From: Candidatus Daviesbacteria bacterium
GTDB lineage: Bacteria; Patescibacteria; Microgenomatia; Daviesbacterales; UBA10151
Length of the DNA: 64,000 nt
Assembly (NCBI GenBank): GCA_016187025.1
Contig: JACPKM010000004.1
Span: forward strand, 62,001-126,000
Reading direction: 5' to 3'
Part shown: positions 8,335 through 16,372 of the stretch, piece by piece
How the letters are laid out: each line of letters begins with the position of its first letter
Numbering within the stretch: the first letter of the stretch is position 1
The notes under the pieces: generated by a model
Told to the model about the DNA's origin: nothing
The model's database searches: none
Seen by the model: only the letters and a program-made list of their open reading frames with translations
Made by a program: the position numbers and the translations under genes

Positions 8335-8376
8335 CATTGGTTATTTTAACAAACAAATATAAATCAATCTAGGGTA

Positions 8377-9285
8377 TTATTTGAGGGTTTGTCTGGATTT
8401 AAAGAAGAAATATCCTACTATAATAAATGTAGCAATAGGTGAGAGCCATTCTGGAATATCCAAACCAAAACTATGCATCACCATAACATACCCTAGAATC
8501 AAGATTGAATACATTGCTCCATTTTTTAAATAAATATACTTTTTAATTCTTTCAATATTTCCAACGGTGATTTGGCGGACAACTACTGCTCCGATTCCGT
8601 TTCCAAGTAAAATTAAAGGTACAGATAGAGTAAATGCAAATGCCCCCAAAACTCCATCTATGGAAAAAGTTGCATCAATTACTTCTAGATAAAAGATTTT
8701 ACTCCAATCAGATAGATTAGCTTTGATTAGTTTTTTCTCAGCTTGTTCTGCATTTTGCTTAAAACCATGAGTAATAAAAAATGCAGTAGATCCTACTACT
8801 GCTCCAAATGCCATTAAAGGATGATCTTGTATTGCAAACCAAACAATGATAGCCAGAATAACTGAAATAACTGCATAAAACCAAACGCCTTGAGAATGAA
8901 GAAACCTTTCACCCTTGAGTCCATAATGTTTAGGTTCCATAAAAAGCCAGTGAAAAAACAGAAACAGTAAAAATACTCCACCTCCAACAAGTAAAATCGG
9001 CGCAGACTGCTCAATTGCATGAGCAACTTGAGGATCTGAAGAAAATGTGGCAGTAATTGTGCCAATAAGACCCAAAGATGGGTTTAGGCTAAACACTATT
9101 AAGAACGGCAAAACTCCCCGAATAAGAAAGACCGCTAAAAAAAGTCCCCATACCAAAAACCACCTTCTCATCTTTTGGCCCATGGTAGATAAGACTTCTG
9201 CATTGATAATAGCATTATCAACAGACGAGATAGTTTCAAATAAAACCAAGCCTGAAATTATAAGTAGTGCTGAGAAAATATCCAT
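8377..9285 (-). CDS. DUF475/TerC-like integral membrane protein
   Basis: A 302-residue protein with eight or so membrane helices. FETISSVDNAIINAEVLSTM near the start and EVIDATFSIDGVLGAFAF in the second half are the paired acidic repeats of the TerC/DUF475 family, thought to act in metal-ion homeostasis or export. An upstream in-frame ATG at 9354 would put the first 23 codons partly inside the tRNA-Thr gene at 9298-9368, so I use ATG 9285 (MDIFSALLIISGL). It is flanked by two tRNA-Thr genes. Substrate and regulation are not visible. Confidence 0.85.
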   Translation of the reverse strand: MDIFSALLIISGLVLFETISSVDNAIINAEVLSTMGQKMRRWFLVWGLFLAVFLIRGVLPFLIVFSLNPSLGLIGTITATFSSDPQVAHAIEQSAPILLVGGGVFLLFLFFHWLFMEPKHYGLKGERFLHSQGVWFYAVISVILAIIVWFAIQDHPLMAFGAVVGSTAFFITHGFKQNAEQAEKKLIKANLSDWSKIFYLEVIDATFSIDGVLGAFAFTLSVPLILLGNGIGAVVVRQITVGNIERIKKYIYLKNGAMYSILILGYVMVMHSFGLDIPEWLSPIATFIIVGYFFFKSRQTLK

Positions 9286-9297
9286 AGTGTTATTATG

Positions 9298-9368
9298 AGC
9301 CTCCTGACAGAATCGGACTGTCGTCGACGGTTTACAAAACCGCTGCTTTGCCACTAAGCTAAGGAGGC
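9298..9368 (-). tRNA. trnT: tRNA-Thr (anticodon TGT)
   Basis: The minus strand gives acceptor GCCTCCT/AGGAGGC, anticodon stem GCGGT/ACCGT (with one G-T pair) around TTTGTAA (anticodon TGT), and T arm GACAG/CTGTC around TCCGATT. The discriminator is T, and CCA is not encoded. It reads ACN codons and complements the GGT isoacceptor 1 kb away. Confidence 0.93.
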
Positions 9369-9505
9369 AAACTATGATATTTTACCAATTTTTAATGACT
9401 AATTTCTAGTGAAGGTGTTTTATCTTGGTTTGAGAGGGAGGTCGTAATGGATAATTCTGCAACGTGACTATATCTGCAGATAAAAAATACGTCAGAATTT
9501 GTCCA

Positions 9506-9738
9506 ATAAAAAAATAATTTCTCCCTACGTAGCCGAGAGCAGAAAGATCTTCCCCCCGAAAAACCAAGTGGGAATCCTGCTCCACTCGGCATAAAAGCTT
9601 TGTGGAGACTCCAGATCGCCCTTCGGAAAACAAATAGTGGAGGAAAAATTCTTCGGCTGTAAACGAGCTAGGTAGGGATGTCCTTCGACTATGCTCAGGA
9701 CCTTCCTTTAGGCCATCTACTGAAAACGTCCTAAGGAT
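9506..9738 (-). ncRNA. Candidate structured non-coding RNA of about 230 nt, unknown family
   Basis: The 468-bp gap between tRNA-Thr and the M50 gene holds no credible protein. A strong promoter (9774-9745) drives minus-strand transcription from about 9738. A long-range helix pairs 9677-9667 with 9531-9521 (10 of 11 positions). The 3' arm is followed shortly by a run of Ts (9515-9508), as in an intrinsic terminator. Inside, CTCCACT pairs with AGTGGAG, TTTGT with ACAAA, and CCGAA with TTCGG in a nested way. The 5' leader has a further hairpin formed by the 9680-9702 repeat. I see no RNase P, tmRNA or SRP RNA motifs. 6S-like RNA remains possible. Ends are approximate. Confidence 0.55.
9680..9701. 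repeat. Dispersed palindrome, CTGAGCNNNGTCGAAG family (intergenic copy)
   Basis: GTCCT...AGGAC arms surround the core GAGCATAGTCGA on the minus strand. The same core design (arms differ, core CTGAGC-3 nt-GTCGAAG) occurs inside tsf at 36118-36138. Here it forms a hairpin in the leader part of the RNA candidate. Confidence 0.7.
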
Positions 9739-9744
9739 AAATAA

Positions 9745-9774
9745 ATCATACCTTTTTTGAGGCTAAATTGTCAA
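9745..9774 (-). promoter_or_regulatory. Strong promoter of the RNA candidate
   Basis: Minus-strand TTGACA (9774-9769, perfect consensus), an 18-nt spacer and TATGAT (9750-9745). No start codon with a usable frame follows, which supports a non-coding transcript. Confidence 0.72.
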
Positions 9775-9811
9775 GCTAAATGCCCCGCACAAAGGTTTAC
9801 CTTTAGCCTCA
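9758..9811. repeat. Inverted repeat bracketing the -35 box of the RNA promoter
   Basis: TGAGGCTAAA (9758-9767) and its perfect complement TTTAGCCTCA (9802-9811) flank the -35 hexamer at 9769-9774; one arm falls in the promoter spacer. It could be an operator or a DNA hairpin that controls the promoter. No T-run follows it on the minus strand, so it is a poor terminator for the M50 gene. Confidence 0.5.
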
Positions 9812-9836
9812 CAGGACAATCCAAAAGGCATCTTGT

Positions 9837-10472
9837 TTAAAAGCCGAGTAGAGCAGAGAAGATCCCTATAAAAAAGCCTAAAACTGCATTCAAAAGAGAG
9901 GTTCCTCCAACTGGAATAAAAAGTAACATCAGTAGTATCAAAAAGCCGTATGGCTCAATCTTTTGGTACTCTCTTGCTAAATTATATGGAAGCTGGCTTA
10001 GAAGTATTTTTGATCCATCCAGTGGTGGAATTGGGAATAAATTAAACACTCCTAAAACCAAATTAATTAGTACCATGAATCTCAAGGCCCTAAGAAGAAG
10101 TAATGGTGTTTCAGGAAATGTATTGAGAGTATGAAATAAAACTGCAGCTACTATTGCCAAAGAAAAATTTGCTAAAACTCCTGCAGCTGATACAAGCAAT
10201 TCCCCTCTTCTAATATTAGAAAAGTTCAGTGGATTTACCGGGACTGGTTTTGCCCATCCAAACAGTATTGGAGAATTTGAAATAAAGAGCAGGGCAGGTA
10301 ACAAAATTGTTCCAATAGGATCTACATGAGGTATTGGATTTAGGGTGAGCCTGCCGGCTCTTTCTGCAGTTCTATCACCAAATTTGAGTGCAACCACCCC
10401 GTGCATTACCTCGTGGATAATAACAGAAAAAAGTAATATTAATACTCTGATTGCTGCAAGCTCAGGATTCAT
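9837..10472 (-). CDS. Site-2-protease-like M50 metalloprotease (short form)
   Basis: A 211-residue membrane protein of peptidase family M50. HEVMH (His20, Glu21, His24) is the zinc site in the first membrane helix. NLFPIPPLDGSKIL supplies the second conserved motif, whose Asp binds zinc. There is no PDZ domain, unlike the RseP-type protein at 37087, so this belongs with the compact SpoIVFB/Rv-type or ysxL-like forms. The likely role is intramembrane cleavage of an unknown substrate. It diverges from rpmB: the -35 box of rpmB starts at the M50 start codon. Confidence 0.86.
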   Translation of the reverse strand: MNPELAAIRVLILLFSVIIHEVMHGVVALKFGDRTAERAGRLTLNPIPHVDPIGTILLPALLFISNSPILFGWAKPVPVNPLNFSNIRRGELLVSAAGVLANFSLAIVAAVLFHTLNTFPETPLLLLRALRFMVLINLVLGVFNLFPIPPLDGSKILLSQLPYNLAREYQKIEPYGFLILLMLLFIPVGGTSLLNAVLGFFIGIFSALLGF

Positions 10473-10500
10473 TGAAATTTTAAATCTATCATGGTATAGT
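10472..10500 (+). promoter_or_regulatory. Promoter of rpmB
   Basis: TTGAAA (10472-10477), a 17-nt spacer and TATAGT (10495-10500). Unlike many genes here, rpmB also has a Shine-Dalgarno AGGAG (10511-10515) 10 nt before its ATG. Confidence 0.65.
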
Positions 10501-10525
10501 TTACCAACTTAGGAGAAAAAATACT

Positions 10526-10759
10526 ATGTTAATTTGTACCCGTTGCGGTAAAGGTAAAAATATTTTAGCTTATTCAAGACATAAGAAAGGTTCATCCGGC
10601 GCAGGAGGAACTTGGGCTTTGCGTGCTCCAATTCACAAAAGAGTACAAAAACCCAACCTTCATATTTTTAAAGGTCAAAAATACTGTACCAAATGTTTAA
10701 GGACCGTTAAAACCAAATTTACTCCTGCTCCACTAGAACAATCTACAGTTCAGGCTTAA
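10526..10759 (+). CDS. rpmB: Ribosomal protein L28 (bL28), zinc-ribbon form
   Basis: A 77-residue basic protein. It has CTRCGKGKNILAYSRH at the N-terminus, APIHKRVQKPNLH in the middle (the conserved L28 PNLH element) and CTKCLRTVKT near the end. The two CxxC pairs make this the Cys-rich L28 version. It binds 23S rRNA in the large subunit. The gene has its own promoter and ribosome-binding site and ends before an apparently separate gene at 10818. Its GGAGGTWAL insert is longer than in common L28 proteins. Confidence 0.85.
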   Translation: MLICTRCGKGKNILAYSRHKKGSSGAGGTWALRAPIHKRVQKPNLHIFKGQKYCTKCLRTVKTKFTPAPLEQSTVQA

Positions 10760-10817
10760 GCTTTCCAATTAATCCCTATCTTGGATTTCTTATAGTTATT
10801 TGATATAAATACTGGAT

Positions 10818-11552
10818 ATGTCGCAAGGCGAACAGTTATCCAGATTGACTATTTTTGATCCTACAGTTAGAGCTGCAATAACAGAAGCCGAAAAAGTTAT
10901 CAGGCAATCGCGTACAGGGAAGGGTAATTTATCGATTAATCCAGATTATGACTCCGCGCTTCCAATTAGCGGCAGGTTAGAAACTAGAGGTTTTGAAATA
11001 TTTACTTTAAGTAGTGGTACTTTGAGAGAAACCTTAAGAGAATTTGGAGCCAAAGTGCGTTTTCAAGATTTAACTGAGGAAGGTATTATAGCTTTATTAT
11101 CTTCCCATGGGTCTGGTAGTAGAGTGGCAATTTCCAGAAGTTTACCGCTTCTTCCTATAAGTCATGTTGCTTCATTAGGTGAGCAAGAACAAAGACTTAA
11201 TAGTGGTGCACACTATCTTTTAGGGGTTGATAATAGGATTAAAGCATCTTTAAGACCTTGTGCTGATGTGATCCAAACTATTTTGATGTATGGTCAAGTA
11301 CTGGGTAGATCTCCGTTTGATGTAATGGCACGTCTGTCTGAAGATGTCGGGCAAGAAGAATTTATAGCTGCGACTAATACTGCTGTTGAGTCTCAACTAG
11401 TACACGGAGGAAATCACGGTACTTCTTATGTTGTTTTAATAGGGACACAGGGTAAGAATTCCGGGGCAGATGTGCTATCTGTTAGGGTTAGAAATAGCCA
11501 GCGTGTCCCTATAGGAACACGTCCGCCTTTGCTATTAGAAGTTATGCGCTAA
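10818..11552 (+). CDS. Hypothetical protein, 244 residues
   Basis: Unrecognised soluble protein. It has no signal peptide or membrane helix, and no motif I can name; the middle (residues 85-115) is Ser/Gly-rich and the rest looks alpha/beta. A promoter-like TTGGAT, 18 nt, TATAAA lies so that the ATG follows the -10 box by 8 nt, implying leaderless expression. Its last 18 nt overlap the convergent fmt gene. Confidence 0.7.
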   Translation: MSQGEQLSRLTIFDPTVRAAITEAEKVIRQSRTGKGNLSINPDYDSALPISGRLETRGFEIFTLSSGTLRETLREFGAKVRFQDLTEEGIIALLSSHGSGSRVAISRSLPLLPISHVASLGEQEQRLNSGAHYLLGVDNRIKASLRPCADVIQTILMYGQVLGRSPFDVMARLSEDVGQEEFIAATNTAVESQLVHGGNHGTSYVVLIGTQGKNSGADVLSVRVRNSQRVPIGTRPPLLLEVMR

Positions 11553-12254
11553 TTCTTTTAGGGGAAAATCTGGATAGCCATTTAAAAAGTCTTTTAAGGA
11601 TAAAATCTTTTTACCTTCCATCTGAATTTTTCCTTCCGGGTAGAATTTGACGATTTTGTTATTCCACTTAGTCCAAGTAGTCGGCCAGGGGTAATACGCC
11701 CTGATCATCCTGTTCAGGGTTTCTCCATCAGGAGGGGTAGTAATGTCAAAATACCCAGCTTCTTTAGTGATCAATTTACAATAATTGGCTTGGCTGTCAT
11801 CTTGAGGGACTGGTTTGATTTTGCCGGCCATAAAATCTTCTATAACTTGGGGTAAAAATTCATTAGCTCTTAAAAACATTTTTTTACTCAAAGATTCAAA
11901 AGTATCTTGGTCTGACAATATAAACTCTTCTGCATAAATTATTGGTCCATGATCAACTTCTTGGTCTATTTTGATAATAGTGATCCCGGAAGTTTTGTCT
12001 CCATTGATAATAGCTTCTTGGATGGGAGAAGGTCCTCGGTACTTGGGCAAAAGAGATGGATGCACATTAATACATCCAAATTTTGGAGCGTTTAACTGCT
12101 GAGTTGTTAAAATCTTTCCATAAGCTGCTATCACTGCCAAGTTAGCCTCTGTTAGCTGATTAACTAAGTTAAAATAAGAAGCAAGTGTATCTTTAATTGG
12201 TTTTACGAAATCTGGTGTGCCTAAAAAAGCAACTTTTAATTTTGAATTTTGCAT
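11535..12254 (-). CDS. fmt: Methionyl-tRNA formyltransferase, shortened
   Basis: This enzyme transfers a formyl group from 10-formyl-THF to initiator Met-tRNA. The signature SLLPKYRGPSPIQ and the catalytic set Asn63, His65 (INVHPS) and Asp101 (VDHGPI) are all present, and a C-terminal tRNA-binding domain follows (DYFxI-like GYFDITTPPDGETL). At 239 residues it is about 70 shorter than usual. The catalytic Asn sits at 63 rather than about 106, so roughly 40 residues are missing from the N-terminal Rossmann part, between TPDFV and VIAAYGKIL. It lies 6 bp downstream of def, the enzyme that removes the formyl group. I expect it to be functional because the active site is intact. Confidence 0.88.
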   Translation of the reverse strand: MQNSKLKVAFLGTPDFVKPIKDTLASYFNLVNQLTEANLAVIAAYGKILTTQQLNAPKFGCINVHPSLLPKYRGPSPIQEAIINGDKTSGITIIKIDQEVDHGPIIYAEEFILSDQDTFESLSKKMFLRANEFLPQVIEDFMAGKIKPVPQDDSQANYCKLITKEAGYFDITTPPDGETLNRMIRAYYPWPTTWTKWNNKIVKFYPEGKIQMEGKKILSLKDFLNGYPDFPLKELAHNF

Positions 12255-12260
12255 TTTGCT

Positions 12261-12776
12261 CTATATAGTCACCTCTTCAAACATGTCCCGGCCGGTTTTA
12301 TCTTTGCCGGTAAATTTATAAAATTTTCCTTTCTGTTCCAAAACCCGGTCAGGGAAAAGGATTCCGTTTAGATGGTCTACTTCATGCTGGAAAATCCAGG
12401 CATCAACCCCTTTTAAGCTTTCAGTATGCATTTGCCCCTGCAGGTCTTGATAAGTTGCCTTTAAAGATAGGGATCTGTTGATTTCCCCATAATAATTAGG
12501 GATGGATAAACAGCCTTCAAAATACTTTTTTGTCTTTTTACCCAAACTAACTATTCGGGGGTTAATAAAGGTTTTAAAATCCCCGCCTATTTTTCCCACA
12601 AAAAAACATTCCCCTAAACCAATTTGAGTAGCTGCAAGTCCTACACCCTCTGGATCCTGAAAACTTTTGGTCAGTTTGATCATTTCCTCAGTTAGCTTTT
12701 TTAGCCCTGAATTAACTTTCTTAACTACCTTGGTTTTCACCCGTAATTTTTGATCTGGCGCTTGGACAACTTGCAT
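12261..12776 (-). CDS. def: Peptide deformylase
   Basis: A 171-residue metalloenzyme that removes N-formyl groups from new proteins. All three motifs are present: GVGLAATQ (44-51), EGCLS with metal ligand Cys89, and HEVDH with His131, Glu132 and His135. The length is normal. It is the first gene of a def-fmt pair on the minus strand, the usual functional couple for N-terminal formylation and deformylation. Confidence 0.95.
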   Translation of the reverse strand: MQVVQAPDQKLRVKTKVVKKVNSGLKKLTEEMIKLTKSFQDPEGVGLAATQIGLGECFFVGKIGGDFKTFINPRIVSLGKKTKKYFEGCLSIPNYYGEINRSLSLKATYQDLQGQMHTESLKGVDAWIFQHEVDHLNGILFPDRVLEQKGKFYKFTGKDKTGRDMFEEVTI

Positions 12777-12839
12777 GGCATAAAGTTTATCATTGTCAGA
12801 AAGGTTTTTCCAATTGTTGGTAGAAGAGAGTTAGATGTT

Positions 12840-13097
12840 TTATGTTTTTAACTGTTTAAGTCTCCACATAAATACACGAGCTTTTGACTTGGCCTTTAAA
12901 TAGCCTTTGGTGTAGCTTAAGGCTTCATCTAAAAGATGTCTGGGAGTGTTTTTTGCAAGCTTTATGTATAAAGAATAGTGTTTAGTATCATCTAAGCTTT
13001 CTGCCAAGAAACAGCCATAAAATTGAAACTCATGAGAAATATTTTTGGGTCGGTCTTTGTATAAAACCTCATCAAGAATTTTATTTATTTGTTTCAT
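12840..13097 (-). CDS. Hypothetical small protein
   Basis: Unrecognised 85-residue basic protein, probably helical, with no signal or membrane segment. Its start overlaps the end of the upstream O-antigen-ligase-like gene by 17 nt, so it is probably translationally coupled and shares that transcript. Lys/Arg-rich C-terminus (YLKAKSKARVFMWRLKQLKT). No function assigned. Confidence 0.6.
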   Translation of the reverse strand: MKQINKILDEVLYKDRPKNISHEFQFYGCFLAESLDDTKHYSLYIKLAKNTPRHLLDEALSYTKGYLKAKSKARVFMWRLKQLKT

Positions 13098-15228
13098 AAT
13101 CAGCTGATTTTGTGGCTACGCCTTGTTTACCCCATTCATTAAGATAATCCAGTGCTTCCGGATCATTTGGAACAAGCTTTAAAACAATATTCATAGTTTC
13201 CACTGCTTTTTTGGTAAGTTCTTGATCAAAGTGAGCTGAAGCTTTTTTGCCAGCTGCGCTGTCAAAATAGAACAGTCCTAATGCAAGATATCCTTCCCGA
13301 TAGTTGGGTTTTAGCTCCAAAGCTTTATCTAAAGCCTTAATTGCTTCTTCGTTTTTGTTTAATTGGCCTAAGATTATTGCTTTATTGTAATAAAGCTTTG
13401 GATCAGTAGGAGCCAGTTTAATTGCTGCATCAACTGTATCAAGAGTCTTTTGATTAAATTCAGGATCAATGCTGGCCAGCTGATAATAGGTTCTAATGGC
13501 TGTTCTTAAAAAAGAAACATTATTGGGGCTTTTTTCGATTGCTTGTTTTATTTCCTCTAAAGCCTGCCTTTTTAGCTGCGCAGATAAAGTAGCATCAGAA
13601 TCTTCCAAGGCAACTGCTGCTTGGGCTGCTGCATAGCCCAGTTCACTTCTGTAAAATGGTTCATTGGGATTTATATCTACTGCCTCTGATAAAAGATTAT
13701 ATGCTCTACCTGCATTTCCAGCCTCAGAGCTTTTTTGCCCTAAGGCAAAAAGGGTATCAGCAGTCCAGAGTCGATAAATAGAAAAGGTAGTTAAAAAAGC
13801 AATTATTACCAGAGCGATTTTTCCACTTTTTTGATAAATCGGACGAAGAGAAAATTTTAACAGCTTTGGAAGCTTTAGATCACCGGTTGTGCCAGATGAT
13901 ACAAAAACAAGGGCTGGAAACAGATAGAAAAAAATAGCAATAATCACAACTGAAAAGCCGAATAAGTTTTGCACAAGATAGCTTATATAACTTGCTAGCA
14001 AACTGGCATAAATAAGGTCATTTTTACCAGATATAATCTGTTTTAAACTCCATATTAAAAAGATAATGATGATAAGGAGATAGGTAGAAAAACCAATGAT
14101 ACCAGTATTAGCCAAGTAATTTAAAAACTCGTTGTGGGCTTTGTTATACAAAAAATCCCATTCTGAGGTTAGATTATGAGTTTTAGGTCTAAACTGGTAA
14201 TATGAATAAGCAAAGGTTTCTACTCCTGATCCAAATAAAGGATACTTTTTAAATATCTCTAAGGCTCCCTGCCAAACAATCAGACGAATTTGTCCTGATT
14301 CTGTACCACCATTTTCAAGCTGAGTGCCAACACTTGCTGGAATGGAAGATGAAGTATTTTGATTGATTGGAGAAGTAGGTGATTTGATAAACAAATTATC
14401 CAGCTGAAATCTGGTAAAGGCAGAACCAAATAATAAATTTATGATTAAAAATCCAAATAAAACCGTCAGCACAGGTTTTGGTTTGGGAACCTTGAGTATG
14501 TTTAAGCCTAAAAATGTAACAAAGGCTGCTACCAATCCTAGGGTAGCGCCTCTTGAGTAGGTAAAAGTAAATGAAAGATACAAGGAAACAAGAAGTGTAT
14601 AGTACAAAGTTTGTAAGGTGCGGCTGGAGGAAGTTAAAAACATAAAAAGCGCAGGAAAGATTAACATTCCGAGATAAGCAGCTAACCAATTTGGTTGACC
14701 TAAGCTTGCAAATACTCTGGCTTGGACATCTTGTACCCAACAGCTAGCATTAAACTCTTGTCTTAGTAATACACATGAGGGTGAGACTCCGAAATGTTCT
14801 GAGATAGCATAAAGGGAAATGATAGCACCAGACGAAAGGGCAGAAATCAACATTTTTGGAATGTGTTTTGCCTCAATATTTGAAACAAGTGCCCAGTAAA
14901 GCATAAGATAGGAAGTAAGTGATAAAAGTCCTCCATTTGACCTGCTGTAATATCCCCAGATTGAGATATGCTGATCAATTGAGAAAATAGTTGATAAAAT
15001 ATTGGCAATTAAAAACAATATTAAGGGAATATCAAGCGGAGTTTTTTTAAAGATAATCTTTTTTTCATCAATCATTCTATATATCCATGAGGAAACTATC
15101 ACAACAGTTAGAAAATAGGTAAAAAGCATTTTGTTATATTCAAAAAGCTCAAAGTTTTTAGATGTCCAAATTAAGGGGGTGAGAAAAAAGAGAAGATAGA
15201 AAGAGTAAATAATGACTTTGCGCACCAT
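13081..15228 (-). CDS. O-antigen ligase/polymerase-like membrane protein with C-terminal TPR repeats
   Basis: A 715-residue protein. Residues 1 to about 450 hold roughly a dozen membrane helices. The Wzy_C-like loop is around KAHNEFLNYLANTGIIGF, with the conserved His-Asn. After the last helix, residues 490-690 carry tetratricopeptide repeats (for example LYYNKAIILGQLNKNEEAIKALDKALELKPNY). The family polymerises or ligates surface glycans, or glycosylates surface proteins (pilin-type ligases). TPR fusions occur in many bacteria. ATG 15228 is preferred to the earlier TTG because a TAGGAT box lies 10 nt upstream. It diverges from mreB. Confidence 0.82.
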   Translation of the reverse strand: MVRKVIIYSFYLLFFLTPLIWTSKNFELFEYNKMLFTYFLTVVIVSSWIYRMIDEKKIIFKKTPLDIPLILFLIANILSTIFSIDQHISIWGYYSRSNGGLLSLTSYLMLYWALVSNIEAKHIPKMLISALSSGAIISLYAISEHFGVSPSCVLLRQEFNASCWVQDVQARVFASLGQPNWLAAYLGMLIFPALFMFLTSSSRTLQTLYYTLLVSLYLSFTFTYSRGATLGLVAAFVTFLGLNILKVPKPKPVLTVLFGFLIINLLFGSAFTRFQLDNLFIKSPTSPINQNTSSSIPASVGTQLENGGTESGQIRLIVWQGALEIFKKYPLFGSGVETFAYSYYQFRPKTHNLTSEWDFLYNKAHNEFLNYLANTGIIGFSTYLLIIIIFLIWSLKQIISGKNDLIYASLLASYISYLVQNLFGFSVVIIAIFFYLFPALVFVSSGTTGDLKLPKLLKFSLRPIYQKSGKIALVIIAFLTTFSIYRLWTADTLFALGQKSSEAGNAGRAYNLLSEAVDINPNEPFYRSELGYAAAQAAVALEDSDATLSAQLKRQALEEIKQAIEKSPNNVSFLRTAIRTYYQLASIDPEFNQKTLDTVDAAIKLAPTDPKLYYNKAIILGQLNKNEEAIKALDKALELKPNYREGYLALGLFYFDSAAGKKASAHFDQELTKKAVETMNIVLKLVPNDPEALDYLNEWGKQGVATKSADYETNK

Positions 15229-15289
15229 GTTATCCACTATCCTACTAAACTTCTTGTTTGGCCGCAATCCTGTATGTTAAACTCCATTT

Positions 15290-16369
15290 ATGTTTAGCAG
15301 GATCTGGGAGTGTTTATCTTATGATATAGGTATAGATTTAGGTACAGTTAATACTTTGGTTTTGGTAAAAGGGAAGGGAATTGTTATTAGAGAACCGACT
15401 GTTGTAGCACTACACAAAAAAACCCGCCAAATTTTAAGTATCGGATCTGAGGCAAAAAGAATGCTGGGCAGAACTCCTGCTGCAATTGAAGCCGTAAGAC
15501 CTTTGCGGGATGGGGTAATCTCTGATTTTGATACTACTGAGGCTATGCTGCGCTTTTTTATAGATAAAGTTCATCAGATGCCTGGTAAGGGCAAATGGTT
15601 TTTACCAAAGATTCCCCGTCCTAGAATTGTGGTGGGAATTCCATCAGGAGTAACTGAGGTTGAAAGAAGGGCAGTGCAGGATGCTTGTTTGTCAGCAGGT
15701 GCGAGGGAGGCCTATTTAATTGAGGAGCCTATGGCTGCAGCCATAGGAGCAAAGCTTCCGATTGAGGAGCCTGATGGAACAATGGTTGTAGATATTGGTG
15801 GCGGGACTACTGAGATAGCAGTCATTTCTTTAGGAGGGATGGTTATAAACAGGTCTTTGCGCATCGCCGGAGATGAACTTGATCAAGATATTGTTAACTA
15901 CATGAGGACAAGGTACGGGCTGTTAATTGGAGAAAAAACGGCAGAGGAAATCAAAATCGAGCTGGGATCTGCTCACCCAGACTTTGGTAAAGAAAAAGAC
16001 AAGAAAGAAGTATTGGCAACCATAGTCAGAGGAAGAGATCTAGCAACAGGACTTCCAAAATCCATTAAAATTACCTCCGATGAGATAAGAGAGGCCCTTT
16101 CCCCTACAATTTATGAGATGATCCAGGCAATTCAAGATGCCCTACAAGAAACTCCCCCTGAGCTGTTAACAGATATTGTGGAAAGAGGAATTTATCTTGC
16201 AGGAGGAGGGGCACTTATCAGAGGTTTAGATAAGAGGATAGTAGAAGATACCAAAATTCCTGTTTGGGTAGCAAATGATCCTTTGACAACAGTAGTAAGA
16301 GGCTGTGGTGAGGTCTTGGATAACCTAAATCTTTTATCAAAAGTTAAAGTAACAGGTGGACTACGGTAA
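15290..16369 (+). CDS. mreB: Rod-shape-determining actin homologue MreB
   Basis: A 359-residue actin-fold ATPase that forms membrane-bound filaments guiding wall synthesis. Phosphate-1 motif DIGIDLGTVNT (12-22), phosphate-2 VVDIGGGTTEIAV, and the adenosine motif YLAGGGALIRGL are all clear. The N-terminal MFSRIWECL looks amphipathic and membrane-binding. A TATGTT box lies 11 nt before the ATG. It stands apart from mreC/mreD (20.6 kb): the pyrimidine operon on the other strand separates them. Confidence 0.96.
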   Translation: MFSRIWECLSYDIGIDLGTVNTLVLVKGKGIVIREPTVVALHKKTRQILSIGSEAKRMLGRTPAAIEAVRPLRDGVISDFDTTEAMLRFFIDKVHQMPGKGKWFLPKIPRPRIVVGIPSGVTEVERRAVQDACLSAGAREAYLIEEPMAAAIGAKLPIEEPDGTMVVDIGGGTTEIAVISLGGMVINRSLRIAGDELDQDIVNYMRTRYGLLIGEKTAEEIKIELGSAHPDFGKEKDKKEVLATIVRGRDLATGLPKSIKITSDEIREALSPTIYEMIQAIQDALQETPPELLTDIVERGIYLAGGGALIRGLDKRIVEDTKIPVWVANDPLTTVVRGCGEVLDNLNLLSKVKVTGGLR

Positions 16370-16372
16370 GTC

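Noticed and set aside
9392..9633. Minus-strand frames of 66 and 75 codons in the 9.4-9.8 kb gap
   Set aside because: They overlap each other in different frames, have no ribosome-binding site and cover the helices of the RNA candidate, so they are not convincing genes.
9506..9738. Identity as RNase P RNA, tmRNA or SRP RNA
   Set aside because: I looked for the RNase P GAGGAAAGTCC and ACAGA elements, a tmRNA T arm with tag frame, and the SRP GGAA/GCAGC loop. None is seen on either strand.
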